From: an uncultured Bacteroidales bacterium
GTDB lineage: Bacteria > Bacteroidota > Bacteroidia > Bacteroidales > UBA932
Reading direction: 5' to 3'
Length of the DNA: 64,000 nucleotides
Assembly (NCBI GenBank): GCA_900317925.1
Contig: ONIQ01000009.1
Location: 22,605 to 86,604, forward strand
Below are positions 36,524 through 51,260 of this stretch, one piece after another (positions within the stretch are counted from its first letter, which is position 1; each line of letters starts with the position of its first letter). The notes beneath the pieces are model-generated. The model saw nothing but the letters and a program-made list of their open reading frames with translations. It was not told where the DNA came from and made no database searches. A program made the position numbers and the translations under genes.

Positions 36524-36524
36524 T

Positions 36525-37484
36525 ATGAAGAAATTCCTATATATAATTGCGTTAGCGGCCATTGCGCTCCTGGCCCGGAGCGAGGTGATCCCGAAAGACG
36601 GATCCTTCCTCCGGCAGCTCCAGAAGCGCGATTCTGTGCTGATTGCCGACCAGCTCCGCTACGGCTTTCTGCTGGAGGGGGTGGAGCCCGGCACGCAGAT
36701 CGCCCTGCCGGATTTGTCCAAGGGGCTGATGGACAGCGTGGAAGTGGTCTCTTCCTGGCAGGCCGATACCGTCAAGCGCGCCCGTAAAAGCGGTCTTTGC
36801 GACATTGAGGTGAGCGCGGTCATCACCGCTTTCGATGAGGGCGATTTCCTGCTGCCGCCCATCGTGGTGGCACGCCGCCTGCCCGATGGCACCGTAGATA
36901 CGCTGGCCTTCAATCCCAAACTGCTTTCGGTACGCACCATGCCGGTGGATACGGCTACCTTTGTCCTGCACGACATCAAGGGACAGGTCCGTTATCCGCT
37001 CACCCTCAAGGAAATCCTCCCGTACATCGCGGCTCTCTGGCTGCTGGCCCTGGTGGTCATCGCGATTATTTGCCTGGTCATGATGCACAAGCGCAAGGAG
37101 GCCGGCGAGGTGTACCACGAACCGGCTTATATCACCGCCCTGCGCAAGCTGGATAAACTGCGTGGAGACAAATACTGGGCCCCCGAGAAACAGAAACAGT
37201 TCTATTCCGGCATTACCGATACGGTGCGCGAATACATGGCCGCCCGGTACGGAATTGACGCCCTGGAGCAGACGACGGATGAGATTTTCGCTGATTTGAA
37301 GGGGAAGGACTTGTCGCCCGAGCTGTTCCTGGAAATGAAGGACCTTTTCGAGCTATCCGATTATGTGAAATTTGCCAAGCATGTGGCGACCCAGGAAGAA
37401 AATGCGGCCGCGATTCCGGCGGCGGTACGCTTCGTCACCGAAACCTGGCAGGAACAAGCGCCCGAAGGGGAAGGAGGAAAGTAG
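36525..37484 (+). CDS. DUF4381-like membrane protein of the Bat operon
   Basis: 319 aa. A signal sequence (MKKFLYIIALAAIALLARS) is followed by a periplasmic domain of about 140 residues. One membrane helix (ILPYIAALWLLALVVIAIICLV) and a cytoplasmic helical domain (ITALRKLDKLRGDKYW) follow. The layout matches the protein found between DUF58 and BatA in Bacteroidetes. Its function is not established; the topology suggests a link between the periplasm and the MoxR/DUF58 side. Confidence 0.75.
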   Translation: MKKFLYIIALAAIALLARSEVIPKDGSFLRQLQKRDSVLIADQLRYGFLLEGVEPGTQIALPDLSKGLMDSVEVVSSWQADTVKRARKSGLCDIEVSAVITAFDEGDFLLPPIVVARRLPDGTVDTLAFNPKLLSVRTMPVDTATFVLHDIKGQVRYPLTLKEILPYIAALWLLALVVIAIICLVMMHKRKEAGEVYHEPAYITALRKLDKLRGDKYWAPEKQKQFYSGITDTVREYMAARYGIDALEQTTDEIFADLKGKDLSPELFLEMKDLFELSDYVKFAKHVATQEENAAAIPAAVRFVTETWQEQAPEGEGGK

Positions 37485-37487
37485 CCT

Positions 37488-38474
37488 ATGGTCTTTGCAA
37501 ATCCCAAGTTATTGTGGCTCCTGGTCGTTCCGGCCTTGCTGGCGGTGCTCTACGTGTACCGCGAGCTGTCGGGACGCAATCCGCGTCTGGAGGTATCCAC
37601 CCTGACGCCCTGGGTGAGCGGTGGCAGATCGGTGATGGCCTGGCTGCGCCACCTGCCCTTCCTGCTGCGCACGGTGGCCCTGGTAATGATTGTGATCGCC
37701 CTGGCGCGTCCGCGCTCCTCGACCGAAACCGAGCGGGTGGACGTGGAGGGCATCGACATCGTCCTGGCGATGGACGTTTCCACGAGTATGCTGGCCCGCG
37801 ATTTCAAGCCGGACCGCATCAATGCCGCGAAGGACATCGCCATTGAATTCATCGCCCAGCGGCCCAGCGACCGCATGGGTATCGTGGTGTTCGCGGGTGA
37901 GAGTTACACGCAGTGCCCGCTGACGACGGACCGTGCCACCCTCATCAACCTGATGAAGGAAATCTCCACCGACCTCATCGAGGACGGAACGGCCATCGGC
38001 AACGGCCTGGCTACGGCGGTGGCGCGCCTGCAGGATTCCGATGCCAAGAGCCGTGTGGTGATCCTGCTCACCGACGGCGTGAACAACAGCGGCGAAATCA
38101 CCCCCGCCACGGCGGCCGAAATCGCCAAAACCTACGGGATCCGGGTCTATACCATCGGCGTGGGTGCCAATGGGGAGGCGCCGTATCCGGTGATGACGCC
38201 CTGGGGCGTGCAGGTGCAGAACGTGAAGGTGGAAATCGATGAAAAACTGCTTTCCACCATCGCCGAGACCACCGGCGGCAAGTATTTCCGGGCGACGGAC
38301 AATACCAAGCTTGCCGAGATTTATTCCGAAATCAACAAAATGGAGAAAGCCAAGACCACGGTGGATTCGTTCCCGGTCTATAAGGAACTCTTCGGCCGCT
38401 ACGGGGTGATCGCCCTGGTGTGCCTGCTGCTGGAGTTCCTGCTTTCTGCCCTAATCCTCAGACGTTTGCCATGA
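37488..38474 (+). CDS. batA: BatA, von Willebrand factor A membrane protein
   Basis: 328 aa. Two N-terminal membrane helices (LLWLLVVPALLAVLYVY; FLLRTVALVMIVIALA) precede a VWA domain with the MIDAS motif AMDVSTSM near residue 95, plus the downstream Thr (CPLTTDRA) and Asp (LLTDGVN). A C-terminal membrane helix (GVIALVCLLLEFLLSALIL) ends it. Bat proteins were named for Bacteroides aerotolerance, but their mechanism is unclear. The stop overlaps the batB start as ATGA. Confidence 0.92.
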   Translation: MVFANPKLLWLLVVPALLAVLYVYRELSGRNPRLEVSTLTPWVSGGRSVMAWLRHLPFLLRTVALVMIVIALARPRSSTETERVDVEGIDIVLAMDVSTSMLARDFKPDRINAAKDIAIEFIAQRPSDRMGIVVFAGESYTQCPLTTDRATLINLMKEISTDLIEDGTAIGNGLATAVARLQDSDAKSRVVILLTDGVNNSGEITPATAAEIAKTYGIRVYTIGVGANGEAPYPVMTPWGVQVQNVKVEIDEKLLSTIAETTGGKYFRATDNTKLAEIYSEINKMEKAKTTVDSFPVYKELFGRYGVIALVCLLLEFLLSALILRRLP

Positions 38475-39478
38475 ACCTGGTTGTATTTTCCCGTCCCGTT
38501 TTCCTGTACCTGCTCCTGCTGGTGCCCCTGATGCCGCTCCTCTATGGCATCGGCCGGTATCTGCGGGTGCGCCGGCTGCGCCGGTTCGGCGATGAGGAGA
38601 TGGTGCGGCGGCTCATGCCCCGCTGGTCGCGATCCCGGGGATGGGTGAAGGTCGTCCTGTTCTCCGTGGCATTCGGCTTTTTCGCCATCGGCCTCTCCCG
38701 GCCGCAGATCGGTGCCAAACTGAAGGAGCACAAGGCCAAGGGGGCCGAGATCATGATCGTGCTGGACGTATCCAATTCCATGCTGGCCCAGGATTACTCT
38801 CCGAACCGCCTGGAGCGTGCCAAACTGGCGATTTCGCGCCTGGTGGACCGCTTGCAGGGGGACCGGGTGGGCCTAATTATCTTCGCGGGCAGCTCTTTTG
38901 TCCAACTGCCGATTACGACCGATTACATATCGGCCAAAATGTTCTTGAATTCCATCACCACCGAATCGGTCCCCATCCAGGGCACCGCCATCGGGGACGC
39001 CTTGTCGATGGCAGCCCGCTCCTTCAGCGTGCAGAGCGAGAACAGCCGGGCCATCATCGTGATTACGGACGGTGAAAACCACGAGGACGACCCCGTGAGC
39101 GTGGCGAAGGACGTGGCCGACATGGGAATCAAGATCTACACCATCGGCGTGGGCTCTTCCCAGGGCAAACCGATTCCTTATAAAGGGGAATACCTGAAGG
39201 ATAAGGACGGCAACATGGTGGTGACACGGCTGGACGAGAATACCCTCCGGGAGATTGCCCGGGTGGGGGGCGGCGCCTATATCCATGCCGGCAACGAGGA
39301 ATTCGGCCTGAACCCCATCATTGACGACATCCGCCGCCTGCAGCAGGAGGAATTCAGCAATGTCGTCTTTGAAGAATACGACGAACAGTATATGTATTTC
39401 TTTGCCATCGCCCTGGCCCTGCTGGCCCTCGAGGCCCTGGTCGGGCAGCGGCGCGCAAAGCGGCAATTGTTTGATTGA
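38471..39478 (+). CDS. batB: BatB, von Willebrand factor A membrane protein
   Basis: 335 aa from ATG 38471, which overlaps the batA stop; an earlier in-frame start would give a larger overlap and no better N-terminus. Membrane helices near the N-terminus (PVFLYLLLLVPLMPLLYGIG) precede a VWA domain with MIDAS motif VLDVSNSM and ITDGENHED. A C-terminal helix (MYFFAIALALLALEALV) follows. It is a paralogue of batA and its likely partner. Confidence 0.92.
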   Translation: MNLVVFSRPVFLYLLLLVPLMPLLYGIGRYLRVRRLRRFGDEEMVRRLMPRWSRSRGWVKVVLFSVAFGFFAIGLSRPQIGAKLKEHKAKGAEIMIVLDVSNSMLAQDYSPNRLERAKLAISRLVDRLQGDRVGLIIFAGSSFVQLPITTDYISAKMFLNSITTESVPIQGTAIGDALSMAARSFSVQSENSRAIIVITDGENHEDDPVSVAKDVADMGIKIYTIGVGSSQGKPIPYKGEYLKDKDGNMVVTRLDENTLREIARVGGGAYIHAGNEEFGLNPIIDDIRRLQQEEFSNVVFEEYDEQYMYFFAIALALLALEALVGQRRAKRQLFD

Positions 39479-39479
39479 T

Positions 39480-40223
39480 ATGAAGATACGCTTTCAATAT
39501 ATCGTGCTGATGTGGGTCGCGTTCGCGGCCGTCGCCCCATCCGTCCAGGCCCAGCCGGACCGGCGGGAAGTGCGGCAGGGAAACCGCCAGTTCCGCAAGG
39601 AAAACTGGCGCGAGGCCGATGTCGATTACCGGCGTGCTCTCTTGAAGGACAGCACGTCCTTCGCGGCGAACTACAACCTGGCGAATACCCTGTACCGCCA
39701 GGCGGCTTATGACGAGGCGGGGAAGTCCCTGGAACGGCTGAAAGAAGCGGCGAGCGCATCGGTCCATGCAGCGGATTATTATTATAATAGTGGCGACGTG
39801 GCCCTCCAGAAGAAGGATTATGCCGCGGCCGTGGAGGCCTTCAAGCAGGCCCTGCTGCGCCGTCCGGACGACCTGGATGCCAAAGAGAACTACATCTACG
39901 CCAAGAAGATGCTGGAGAACCAGCAGAACCAGGATCAGAATCAGGATCAGGATCAGAATCAGGATCAGAATCAGGACCAAAACCAGGATCAACAGAACCA
40001 GGATCAGAACCAAGACCAGGATCAGAACCAAGACCAACAGAATCAGGACCAGAACCAGGATCAGCAGCAACAGCAGCCCCAGCCGCAGGAGCAGCAGATT
40101 TCTCCCCAGCAGGCCCGGCAGATGCTGCAGGCCATTCAGGCCAAGGAGAAAGAGACCCAGGACAAGGTGAACAAAGAAAAGGCGGCGGTGCTGAAGAGCC
40201 GTCAGAAAGACAAGAATTGGTAG
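39480..40223 (+). CDS. batC: BatC, TPR protein with a Gln/Asn/Asp repeat tract
   Basis: 247 aa from ATG 39480, one base after the batB stop; a longer in-frame start overlaps batB and lacks the signal peptide (YIVLMWVAFAAVAPSVQAQ). Three or so TPR units cover residues 30-140 (NRQFRKENWREADVDYRRAL; AADYYYNSGDVALQKKDY). A low-complexity tract of about 60 residues made of NQDQ units follows, encoded by AACCAGGATCAG-like 6- and 12-bp repeats, then a charged helix. Such tracts are known in BatC. The repeat length may vary between strains by slippage. Confidence 0.88.
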   Translation: MKIRFQYIVLMWVAFAAVAPSVQAQPDRREVRQGNRQFRKENWREADVDYRRALLKDSTSFAANYNLANTLYRQAAYDEAGKSLERLKEAASASVHAADYYYNSGDVALQKKDYAAAVEAFKQALLRRPDDLDAKENYIYAKKMLENQQNQDQNQDQDQNQDQNQDQNQDQQNQDQNQDQDQNQDQQNQDQNQDQQQQQPQPQEQQISPQQARQMLQAIQAKEKETQDKVNKEKAAVLKSRQKDKNW

Positions 40224-40224
40224 T

Positions 40225-42981
40225 ATGAAGCAATGGATAACAACGATGGCCCTGGCGCTTGTGTGCGCCCTGGCATCGGCACAGACCGTTCGGGTAAAAG
40301 CCCCGGCGGTGGTGGCCGCGGACGAGCAGTTCACGGTCTCCTTCACCATAGACGGAGAAAAGGCTCCAAAGGAGTTTTCCTGGAGTCCCGGCGATGACTT
40401 CCAACTGGTCTGGGGACCGCAGAAGGGAACATCGTCCAGCATTCAGATTATCAACGGAAAGACCACCCGGTCGTCCCAGACTACTTATACCTACGTGCTG
40501 CTGCCGCGCGCCACGGGCCGGTTCACCCTGGCCCCCGCCGTGGCGAATTTCGGGAAGGACAAAGAGGTGGCCTCGCCGAGCGTGACCATCGAGGTGGTCT
40601 CTAACGGCGCCGCTTCCCAGGCGGGTCAGTCATCTTCGGCCGCGGCCGGAAGTGCTGCCGGCGCATCTCAGGCTGCCGCAACGGGTTCCATCCCCGACAA
40701 GGACATCTTCCTCCGTTTCGCCTTAAGCAAGACGGATGTGGTGCTGGGCGAGCCGATCACCGCTACGCTGAAACTGTATCAGCGGGTGAATATCGCCGGC
40801 TTCGAGAATGTGAAACTACCCACCTTCAACGGCTTCTGGAGCCAGGAAGTGCAGGCGCCTACCAACATCGAGTTCCACCGCGAGAGCGTGGACGACAAGA
40901 TTTACAACGCGGCCCTCATCCGCAGTTACGTAATTATCCCGCAACAGACAGGCACGCTCGTCATCGAACCGGCCGAAATGGTCTGCCTGGTGAATGTCCG
41001 CCGCGAACTGCGTTCCTCCAACCCGCTGGATATCTTCTTCCAGGACGACTACCAGACCCTCCGCAAACGCGTCACGTCCACGTCGTACAAGGTGCGGGTG
41101 TCGGGCCTTCCCGGCGGAGCGCCGGCCGGTTTCGGCGGCGGCGTGGGGAATTTCACCCTCAGCGCCCGCCTGAGCAAGGATTCGCTCAAGGCCCACGACG
41201 CAGCTTCGCTGCTGGTGACGGTGTCCGGACGCGGCAACGTGTCCCTGCTGGAGGCGCCCAAGATTGCTTTCCCGCCCGATTTCGAGGTGTACGACACCAA
41301 GGTGACGGAGAATGTGACCGCCGGCGGTACGCAGGGCAGCAAAACCTTTGAATATCCCTTCATCCCGCGCAGCCACGGCGACTTTACCCTGGGCCCCGTA
41401 ACCTATAGTTATTACGATACGGGTACGCGCTCGTACCAGACCCTGCAGTCGCAGCCGCTGGAGCTGTCCGTCGCCCGCGGAGAGGGTGGCGAGTCGGTCC
41501 AGACCGTCTCTACCGCTCCTACCGCCAGCCTCCGCAAGGGGGTGAAGGACCTGGGTACGGACATCCGCTTTGTCGCCACCCGTCAGCCCCGTCTGGTGGA
41601 GGAAGGCCATTTCTTCCTGGGCTCCGGCTGGTTCTGGACCCTTTTCCTGCTGCTGGCCGCCGCTACCGCCGGGTCCTATTTCGCCGTCCGCGGGTATGCC
41701 GCCCGTCGGGCCGACGTGGTGGGCGAGAAGAACCGCCGCGCCACCAAGATGGCCCGCGCCCGGCTCAAACAGGCCGGGGAATTCCTGTCGAAGAATCTCT
41801 ACACGGCCTTCTACGAGGAACTTCACAAGGCCCTCCTGGGCTTCATTTCCGACAAGTTGAACATGGATCAGGCAGACCTGAACAAAGACAACATCGCACA
41901 GGCCCTGCTGGCCGGCGGTGTTCCGCAGGACCAGACCGATGCGTTCACGGGACTGCTGGATGCCTGCGAATTCGCACGCTATGCGCCGGATGCCGGTCAT
42001 GAAGCGATGGATGCGCATTACCAGGAGGCGCTCAAGGTCATATCTTCCATCGATGCCAAAATGAAACACAAATCCGTCACCCCTTCCCGCACGCTCTCCG
42101 TCCTCGTATTCCTCCTCTCCGGTACGTTGGCTTTCTCCATTTCCACTAGGGCGGCAGAGGCAGCACCTCTCCCCGAGGAGCATAATCCCTCGTACACTGC
42201 GACGAGGGGAGAGGCCGCTGCCTCTGACAGGCAGTTGGCAGAGGTCGCTGCCTCTGACAGGCAGTTGGGAGAGGCGACAGTCTCTGACAAGCAATTGTGG
42301 GAAGAGGCAACTGCGGCATATCAGGAGGGGCGATGGAGCGATGCCATAGCCGCCTACGAGGCGATCCTGGCAACAGGCCGGACCGCTCCGGAGTTGCAGT
42401 ACAACCTGGGCAATGCCTGGTTCAAATCCGGCGAACCGGCCCGGGCCATCCTTTGTTACGAACGCGCCCTGAAACTGGACCCGTCCTACGACGACGCCCG
42501 CTACAACCTGGAATTCGCCCGCGAGCAGACCCAGGATCGCATCGATGTGGTGCCGGAGTTCATCATCGAACGCTGGGGCCGCAGCGCCTGCTACCTGCTG
42601 GATTCCGACACGTGGACAGTCCTGTTCTTCGTGTTCGCGGCTGTGTTTGCCGTATTGCTGCTGGCCTTCCTGCTGTCGGCCCGGACATCCTGGAAACGGG
42701 TGGGCTTTTACGGCGGCATCGTGGTGCTGCTTCTGGCCCTGCTGTGCCTGGACTTCGCCCACTGGCAGCTGGCCGACTACCGAAAGGCCGACAGCGCCAT
42801 CGTGATGCGTCCGGTGTGCTCGGCCAAGAGTTCGCCGTCGGAAGCTTCGGCCAAAGACCTCTTTGTCCTGCACGAGGGCACCAAGGTGAAGATCCTGGAC
42901 GAGGTGGGTGGCTGGAAGAACATCGAGCTCTCCGACGGCCGCACCGGCTGGGTCCCCGCTTCCGACATCGAAGTCATCTAA
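40225..42981 (+). CDS. BatD-BatE fusion protein
   Basis: 918 aa. Residues 1-612 are BatD: signal peptide (MKQWITTMALALVCALASA), periplasmic beta domains, a membrane helix near 475 (FWTLFLLLAAATAGSYFAV) and a cytoplasmic tail. Met613 starts what looks like a complete BatE, with its own signal-like helix (LSVLVFLLSGTLAFSI), TPRs (LQYNLGNAWFKSGEPARAIL), two membrane helices and a C-terminal SH3-like domain (GWVPASDIEVI). These are normally two genes. At the junction GCCAAAATGAAA, removing one A gives a TGA that overlaps the BatE ATG, so the fusion rests on one base in a 4-A run. Residues 645-690 hold a palindromic-element insertion and 10-residue repeats. Confidence 0.88.
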   Translation: MKQWITTMALALVCALASAQTVRVKAPAVVAADEQFTVSFTIDGEKAPKEFSWSPGDDFQLVWGPQKGTSSSIQIINGKTTRSSQTTYTYVLLPRATGRFTLAPAVANFGKDKEVASPSVTIEVVSNGAASQAGQSSSAAAGSAAGASQAAATGSIPDKDIFLRFALSKTDVVLGEPITATLKLYQRVNIAGFENVKLPTFNGFWSQEVQAPTNIEFHRESVDDKIYNAALIRSYVIIPQQTGTLVIEPAEMVCLVNVRRELRSSNPLDIFFQDDYQTLRKRVTSTSYKVRVSGLPGGAPAGFGGGVGNFTLSARLSKDSLKAHDAASLLVTVSGRGNVSLLEAPKIAFPPDFEVYDTKVTENVTAGGTQGSKTFEYPFIPRSHGDFTLGPVTYSYYDTGTRSYQTLQSQPLELSVARGEGGESVQTVSTAPTASLRKGVKDLGTDIRFVATRQPRLVEEGHFFLGSGWFWTLFLLLAAATAGSYFAVRGYAARRADVVGEKNRRATKMARARLKQAGEFLSKNLYTAFYEELHKALLGFISDKLNMDQADLNKDNIAQALLAGGVPQDQTDAFTGLLDACEFARYAPDAGHEAMDAHYQEALKVISSIDAKMKHKSVTPSRTLSVLVFLLSGTLAFSISTRAAEAAPLPEEHNPSYTATRGEAAASDRQLAEVAASDRQLGEATVSDKQLWEEATAAYQEGRWSDAIAAYEAILATGRTAPELQYNLGNAWFKSGEPARAILCYERALKLDPSYDDARYNLEFAREQTQDRIDVVPEFIIERWGRSACYLLDSDTWTVLFFVFAAVFAVLLLAFLLSARTSWKRVGFYGGIVVLLLALLCLDFAHWQLADYRKADSAIVMRPVCSAKSSPSEASAKDLFVLHEGTKVKILDEVGGWKNIELSDGRTGWVPASDIEVI
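42155..42226. repeat. in-frame palindromic element, copy 2
   Basis: The left arm at 42155-42174 and right arm at 42206-42226 pair at 19 positions with a small bulge. They flank a 31-nt core (42175-42205) related to the core at 26432-26462. The inner hairpin is CCCTCG with CGAGGG. The arms share only CTCCCC/GGGGAGAGG with copy 1; the outer arm sequence differs, yet pairs within each copy. Here the element is read in the orientation opposite to that in aroK. It lies just after the BatE signal helix. Confidence 0.72.
42208..42300. repeat. three tandem 30-bp repeats after the batE palindrome
   Basis: The repeats encode AAASDRQLAE, VAASDRQLGE and ATVSDKQLWE. The period is exactly 10 codons. The first unit overlaps the right arm of the palindrome, as the 57-bp repeats do in aroK. 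The third unit is the most diverged and leads into the TPR domain. Confidence 0.8.
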
Positions 42982-42994
42982 TCTGTCCCTTCAT

Positions 42995-43098
42995 CCAGGC
43001 TCAACCGGCCTGGCGACGAACGGCCCTGCGGCCGGCCTGGACCTGGCCTGTAACGGAAAGTTGGACCAGGTCCAATTCCATGTGCTGGACCAGGTCCA
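42995..43098. promoter_or_regulatory. cluster of palindromes between batDE and the phosphoesterase gene
   Basis: The 180-nt gap holds several dyads: CCAGGC/GCCTGG (42995-43013), CGGC/GCCG (43021-43034), and two identical palindromes TGGACCAGGTCCA at 43062-43074 and 43086-43098, spaced 24 bp centre to centre. A related half-site, TGGACCTGG, lies at 43038-43046. The twin palindromes end 15 bp before the -33 element of the downstream promoter and look like a tandem operator; the first dyads may help terminate the Bat transcript. Confidence 0.5.
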
Positions 43099-43112
43099 CC
43101 ACTGGCCACTGA

Positions 43113-43144
43113 TTTGGAAAAGACCGAAGAAAAGGCTAAATTTG
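43113..43144 (+). promoter_or_regulatory. promoter of the phosphoesterase-GH2 operon
   Basis: TTTG (43113-43116), 20 nt, then TAAATTTG (43137-43144). The predicted transcription start is about 11 nt before the ATG at 43162, which excludes the upstream in-frame start at 43114. Confidence 0.7.
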
Positions 43145-43161
43145 AAAAAGATTATCTTTTT

Positions 43162-49812
<6,651 letters not shown>

Positions 49813-49835
49813 CCGTCCGTTTCTTTTTTCCACAG

Positions 49836-49843
49836 CAAAGATA
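49836..49843 (-). promoter_or_regulatory. -7 box of the SpoU methyltransferase gene
   Basis: The minus strand reads TATCTTTG, about 24 nt before the ATG. It is divergent from the glyA promoter, whose -33 element starts 9 nt away. Confidence 0.6.
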
Positions 49844-49851
49844 CAAAAACC

Positions 49852-49883
49852 TTTGCAGGGGTGGTAATTTTTCAGTAGCTTTG
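49852..49883 (+). promoter_or_regulatory. glyA promoter
   Basis: TTTG (49852-49855), 20 nt, then TAGCTTTG (49876-49883); the ATG is at 49910. Good fit to the Bacteroidetes consensus. Confidence 0.7.
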
Positions 49884-49909
49884 TATCCTGTTAGTTAGCA
49901 AGGCGTATT

Positions 49910-51253
49910 ATGAAACAGGATTTACAGGTTTTTGACCTTATCAAGAAAGAGAAAGAGCGGCAGTCTGCCGGATTGGAACTCATCGCATCAGAAAATTATG
50001 TGAGCAATCAGGTATTGGAAGCCATGGGTAGCATCTGCACCAATAAATATGCGGAAGGCTATCCGGGCAAACGCTACTATGGTGGGTGTGAGGTGGTGGA
50101 CCAGATTGAGCAGCTGGCCATCGACCGGCTCTGCCAGTTGTATGACGCGGAATATGCCAATGTGCAGCCGCATTCGGGCGCCCAGGCCAACATGGCCGTC
50201 ATCATGGCCTGCCTGAAACCGGGCGATACCTTCATGGGCCTGGATCTTTCCCAGGGCGGTCACCTGACCCACGGCTCGCCGGTGAATGCCTCCGGTCTGC
50301 TGTACAACGCCGTGGCCTATGGTCTGGATCCGGACACGGGCTGCATTGACTATGACAAAATGGAGAAGACGGCCCTGCTCTGCAAGCCGAAGTTAATCAT
50401 CGGCGGTGCCTCGGCCTATTCCCGTGAGTGGGATTACGAGCGGATGCGTGCCATTGCCGACAAGGTGGGCGCACTCTTGTGGATCGACATGGCTCATACC
50501 GCCGGCCTTATCGCCGCCGGCCTGCTGAAGAATCCGGTCAAATATGCCCATATCGTCACTTCTACCACCCACAAGACCCTCCGTGGCCCGCGTGGCGGCG
50601 TGATCCTGATGGGCAAGGACTTCGACAATCCCTGGGGCCTGACCACTCCGAAGGGCGAGGTGAAGAAGATGAGCGCCATTCTTAATTCCAGCGTATTCCC
50701 CGGTGTACAGGGCGGCCCGCTGGAGCATGTCATTGCCGCCAAGGCCGTAGCCTTTTTCGAGGCTCTCCAGCCGGAATTTGTCGCCTATCAGAAGCAAGTA
50801 GTCGCCAATGCGAAGACCATGTGCGATGCCTTCCTGGGCAAAGGGTATAAGATTATTTCCGGTGGAACGGACAATCACCTGATGCTCATCGACCTGCGTA
50901 CCAAGTTCCCGGATCTGACGGGCCGTCTGGCAGAGAAGGAGCTGGTAAAAGCCGACATCACCGTCAACAAGAATATGGTTCCGTTCGACAGCCGCTCGCC
51001 CTTCCAGACATCCGGTCTGCGGATCGGCACGCCGGCCGTGACTTCCCGCGGTTTCGTGGAAAAGGACATGCTCGACATCGTCGAACTGATCGATACGGTA
51101 CTGGCATCGGCTGCTTATCACGCCGAGGCGCTTGCTGCCAAGGAGCCTACCGAGGCCCAGCAGCAGGAGCTTGCCGGACACCGGGCGGTGCTGGAGGATG
51201 TGAAGAAGCGCGTCCACATGCTGACGAGCGGTCGTCCGTTGAACAATTATTAA
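49910..51253 (+). CDS. glyA: serine hydroxymethyltransferase
   Basis: 447 aa PLP enzyme, slightly longer than the common 415-430. It converts serine and tetrahydrofolate to glycine and methylene-THF. The PLP lysine is Lys222 in [14 protein letters not shown]. The N-terminal [19 protein letters not shown] and YPGKRYYGG are classical. It has its own promoter and is followed 7 nt later by the mutarotase gene. Confidence 0.97.
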   Translation: MKQDLQVFDLIKKEKERQSAGLELIASENYVSNQVLEAMGSICTNKYAEGYPGKRYYGGCEVVDQIEQLAIDRLCQLYDAEYANVQPHSGAQANMAVIMACLKPGDTFMGLDLSQGGHLTHGSPVNASGLLYNAVAYGLDPDTGCIDYDKMEKTALLCKPKLIIGGASAYSREWDYERMRAIADKVGALLWIDMAHTAGLIAAGLLKNPVKYAHIVTSTTHKTLRGPRGGVILMGKDFDNPWGLTTPKGEVKKMSAILNSSVFPGVQGGPLEHVIAAKAVAFFEALQPEFVAYQKQVVANAKTMCDAFLGKGYKIISGGTDNHLMLIDLRTKFPDLTGRLAEKELVKADITVNKNMVPFDSRSPFQTSGLRIGTPAVTSRGFVEKDMLDIVELIDTVLASAAYHAEALAAKEPTEAQQQELAGHRAVLEDVKKRVHMLTSGRPLNNY

Positions 51254-51260
51254 TCTTCAT

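Noticed and set aside
43114-43161. Upstream start for the phosphoesterase gene.
   Set aside because: It lies within the -33/-7 promoter region, and the signal segment follows the ATG at 43162.
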